Below are positions 62,031 through 64,000 of a DNA stretch of 64,000 nucleotides, piece by piece. The notes under the pieces were generated by a model. That model had not been told where the DNA came from and made no database searches. It was given only the letters and a program-made list of their open reading frames with translations. A program made the position numbers and the translations under genes. Numbering within the stretch: the stretch's first letter is position 1; every line of letters starts with the position of its first letter. The DNA is taken from positions 52,395 through 116,394 of the forward strand of contig NZ_RBZN01000004.1 in assembly GCF_003628435.1 (NCBI RefSeq), written 5' to 3'. Source of the stretch: Ureibacillus endophyticus. GTDB taxonomy: Bacteria > Bacillota > Bacilli > Bacillales_A > Planococcaceae.

Positions 62031-62130
62031 AATGTACATGAAAAGAAAATAGCGTATAGTTTTCATGTGTACTTAATTGGGCACAACTAATTAAATACTG
62101 GCAAGGAACACATAAGGAAGTGAATCTAAT

Positions 62131-63876
62131 TTGAGCAGTATAAATCGTTACATGAGATTTGTAAAACCGTACAAGTGGGAAATTATCATAACGATTATTA
62201 TAGGTATATTAAAGTTTGCCATACCATTGTTTATTCCTATTTTAATCAAAATTGTTATTGATAATATAATTGGAGCCCCAAATTTAACAGATGCTGAAAA
62301 AATGAGGGCATTGTTATATTGGCTAGGTGGAACAGTGATACTATTTTTTATTATTCGACCGCCAATTGAATATTACCGCCAATATTATGCACAACATGTC
62401 GGAAATAAAGTGTTATTTGATATCCGCCAAGAACTTTTCGGCCATCTTCAAAGATTAAGCTTAAAATATTATGCAAATACTCGCGCGGGTGAAGTTATCT
62501 CCCGTGTGATAAATGATGTAGAACAAACGAAGAACTTCATTATGATTGGCTTAATGAATTTATGGTTGGATGTCGCTACGATACTTATTGCAATAGGTAT
62601 TATGTTAGCAATGGATGTGAAATTAACAATCGTTTCAATCATTTCACTACCATTTTTCGCAATCAGTGTGAAGTATTTCTTTGGTCGATTAAGAGATTTA
62701 ACACGAAAACGATCACAAGCCTTGGCCCATGTTCAAAGTTATTTGCATGAACGGGTTAGTGGAATCAGCATCATTAAAAGTTTTACATTAGAAAAACATG
62801 AGCAAAAAATCTTTGATAAAGAAAATGGTCAATTTTTAGATGCAGCTTTGGACCATACCAAATGGAATGCGAAATCTTTTGCTGTTGTAAATACAATAAC
62901 AGATATTGCACCATTACTAGTTATTGGTTATGCAGGTTTTGAAGTAATTAATGGTAACTTATCTGTTGGGACAATGGCTGCCTTTATTGCCTATATCGAA
63001 AGACTTTATAGCCCCTTACGCCGTTTAGTGAATTCATCTACTACATTAACTCAATCTATTGCATCAATGGATCGTATGTTTGAACTGATGGATGAAACTT
63101 ACGATGTTCAAGACAAGCCAAATGCTAATACATTACCTCCTGTTAAAGGAAGAGTAGAGTTTGAAAATGTTGAGTTTCAGTATGAAAAAGATGGTCAAAT
63201 GATATTAAAAAACGTCAATTTTACTATTAACCCAGGTGAAACAGCTGCCTTTGTTGGAATGAGTGGTGGTGGAAAATCCACAATCGTAAGTTTAATCCCT
63301 CGTTTCTATGACGTTACAAATGGTGCAGTTAAGATTGACGGAAATAATGTTACGGATGTATCCATTAGTTCTTTACGTTCACAAATCGGGATTGTGTTGC
63401 AAGACAACATCTTATTTAGCGATTCCGTTAAGCAAAATATTTTAATGGGTAATCCAAATGCAACAGATGAGGAAGTTATTGCTGCAGCAAAAGCGGCAAA
63501 TGCCCATGATTTTATTATGACATTGCCAAATGGATACGACACAAAAGTAGGAGAGCGCGGAGTAAAGTTATCAGGCGGTCAAAAACAACGAGTTGCGATT
63601 GCACGAGTATTTCTGAAAAATCCTCCAATTTTAGTGTTGGATGAAGCAACTTCTGCTTTAGACTTAGAAAGTGAAGCACTTATCCAAGATTCACTGGACC
63701 GTTTAGCAAGCAATCGTACAACGATCATCATTGCTCACAGACTATCAACGATTACTCACGCAGATAAAATCTTTGTAATCGATCATGGCGAATTAGTAGA
63801 ACAAGGTAACCATGAAACATTAATGGAAAAACAGGGAGTCTATTATGATCTCTTCCAAATTCAAAAATTAGACTAA
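62131..63876 (+). CDS. ygaD: ABC exporter, fused permease and ATPase (YgaD-like)
   Basis: A 581-residue half-transporter. Residues 1-about 320 hold six membrane helices of the type I exporter domain ([20 protein letters not shown] is the coupling region). Residues about 335-581 are the ATPase with Walker [11 protein letters not shown]-loop VLQDNILF, signature [13 protein letters not shown], Walker [13 protein letters not shown] and the H-loop IIAHR. It likely works as a homodimer exporting drugs or lipids; the substrate is unknown. The start is TTG. Synteny with B. subtilis ygaC-ygaD supports the name. Confidence 0.93.
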   Translation: MSSINRYMRFVKPYKWEIIITIIIGILKFAIPLFIPILIKIVIDNIIGAPNLTDAEKMRALLYWLGGTVILFFIIRPPIEYYRQYYAQHVGNKVLFDIRQELFGHLQRLSLKYYANTRAGEVISRVINDVEQTKNFIMIGLMNLWLDVATILIAIGIMLAMDVKLTIVSIISLPFFAISVKYFFGRLRDLTRKRSQALAHVQSYLHERVSGISIIKSFTLEKHEQKIFDKENGQFLDAALDHTKWNAKSFAVVNTITDIAPLLVIGYAGFEVINGNLSVGTMAAFIAYIERLYSPLRRLVNSSTTLTQSIASMDRMFELMDETYDVQDKPNANTLPPVKGRVEFENVEFQYEKDGQMILKNVNFTINPGETAAFVGMSGGGKSTIVSLIPRFYDVTNGAVKIDGNNVTDVSISSLRSQIGIVLQDNILFSDSVKQNILMGNPNATDEEVIAAAKAANAHDFIMTLPNGYDTKVGERGVKLSGGQKQRVAIARVFLKNPPILVLDEATSALDLESEALIQDSLDRLASNRTTIIIAHRLSTITHADKIFVIDHGELVEQGNHETLMEKQGVYYDLFQIQKLD

Positions 63877-63927
63877 AAAGGTTCTATATTAATTGTTGGG
63901 GTTTGCCTACAATTTATGAAAAACAAA

Positions 63928-63997
63928 ATGCACAACATCACCTATTTTTCTATACTTGAGTTGACTAGAAACAAGCAGAAAAAGGTGAGTTGTGCAT
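63928..63997. repeat. 70-bp imperfect palindrome at the window edge
   Basis: ATGCACAACATCACCT plus a T-run and TCT pairs with AGAAAAAGGTGAGTTGTGCAT across a 25-base loop. It lies downstream of ygaD. It might be a terminator, a miniature element or the end of an insertion sequence; the sequence beyond is not available. Confidence 0.55.
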
Positions 63998-64000
63998 TAT

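Overview
The window is low-GC Firmicutes chromosome, most likely from a spore-former of the Planococcaceae (Lysinibacillus/Ureibacillus-like). The evidence is strong AGGAGG-type ribosome binding sites with frequent TTG/GTG starts, spore genes (gamma-type small acid-soluble proteins and pdaA), TPP and FMN riboswitches, and gene order shared with Bacillus subtilis (recX-yfhH-yfhJ ... yfhP-mutY-sspE-ygaC-ygaD and yfkK-yfkI-yfkH). A D-aspartate ligase and aspartate racemase pair fits the L-Lys-D-Asp peptidoglycan cross-bridge typical of that family. No prophage, insertion sequence transposase, tRNA, rRNA or CRISPR array was found. The assignment rests on protein recognition and synteny, not on a search.

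Layout. 0-9 kb: the start of a catalase, RNase J, an aldo/keto reductase, a metallo-beta-lactamase-fold hydrolase and its TetR regulator under a twin operator, a membrane GGDEF protein, an EamA transporter, a YitT protein and a phosphoesterase. 9-17 kb: an unusually long repeat-built gamma-SASP with a small relative, a zinc-ribbon membrane serine protease, a DUF2252 protein, a small flavoprotein, an arginase-like protein and a globin-coupled chemoreceptor. 17-34 kb: a fatty-acid operon (acyl-CoA dehydrogenase, CoA ligase, thiolase), the D-Asp cross-bridge pair, an RNA helicase, an aminopeptidase, sbcDC, TPP-riboswitch-controlled thiT, a methionine aminopeptidase and PPK2. 34-47 kb: acetyltransferase, carbonic anhydrase, motAB, psuKG, the yfkK-yfkI-yfkH block, a Fur-boxed P1B-type ATPase and class I fumarase. 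47-64 kb: a carboxynorspermidine-type polyamine pair, rlmD, a short riboflavin operon behind two consecutive FMN riboswitches, pdaA, recX-yfhH-yfhJ, a repeat-filled gap, yfhP, mutY, an Asn-rich SspE, ntdP and an ABC exporter.

Most genes are ordinary housekeeping or accessory genes. The unusual material is mainly non-coding. It comprises the tandem FMN riboswitches; three intergenic arrays with a 21-bp period (two different core sequences, the same period); an exact 52-bp tandem array; a 122-bp palindrome array in which a divergent copy keeps the same five-stem fold through compensatory changes; and a repeated copy of the fumarase gene end within its own 3' region. Two protein-level oddities stand out: the 245-residue gamma-SASP built of 40-residue repeats alongside an asparagine-repeat protein at the classical sspE position, and a globin-MCP receptor whose C-terminal zinc-binding (CZB) domain appears to have lost two of its four zinc ligands.
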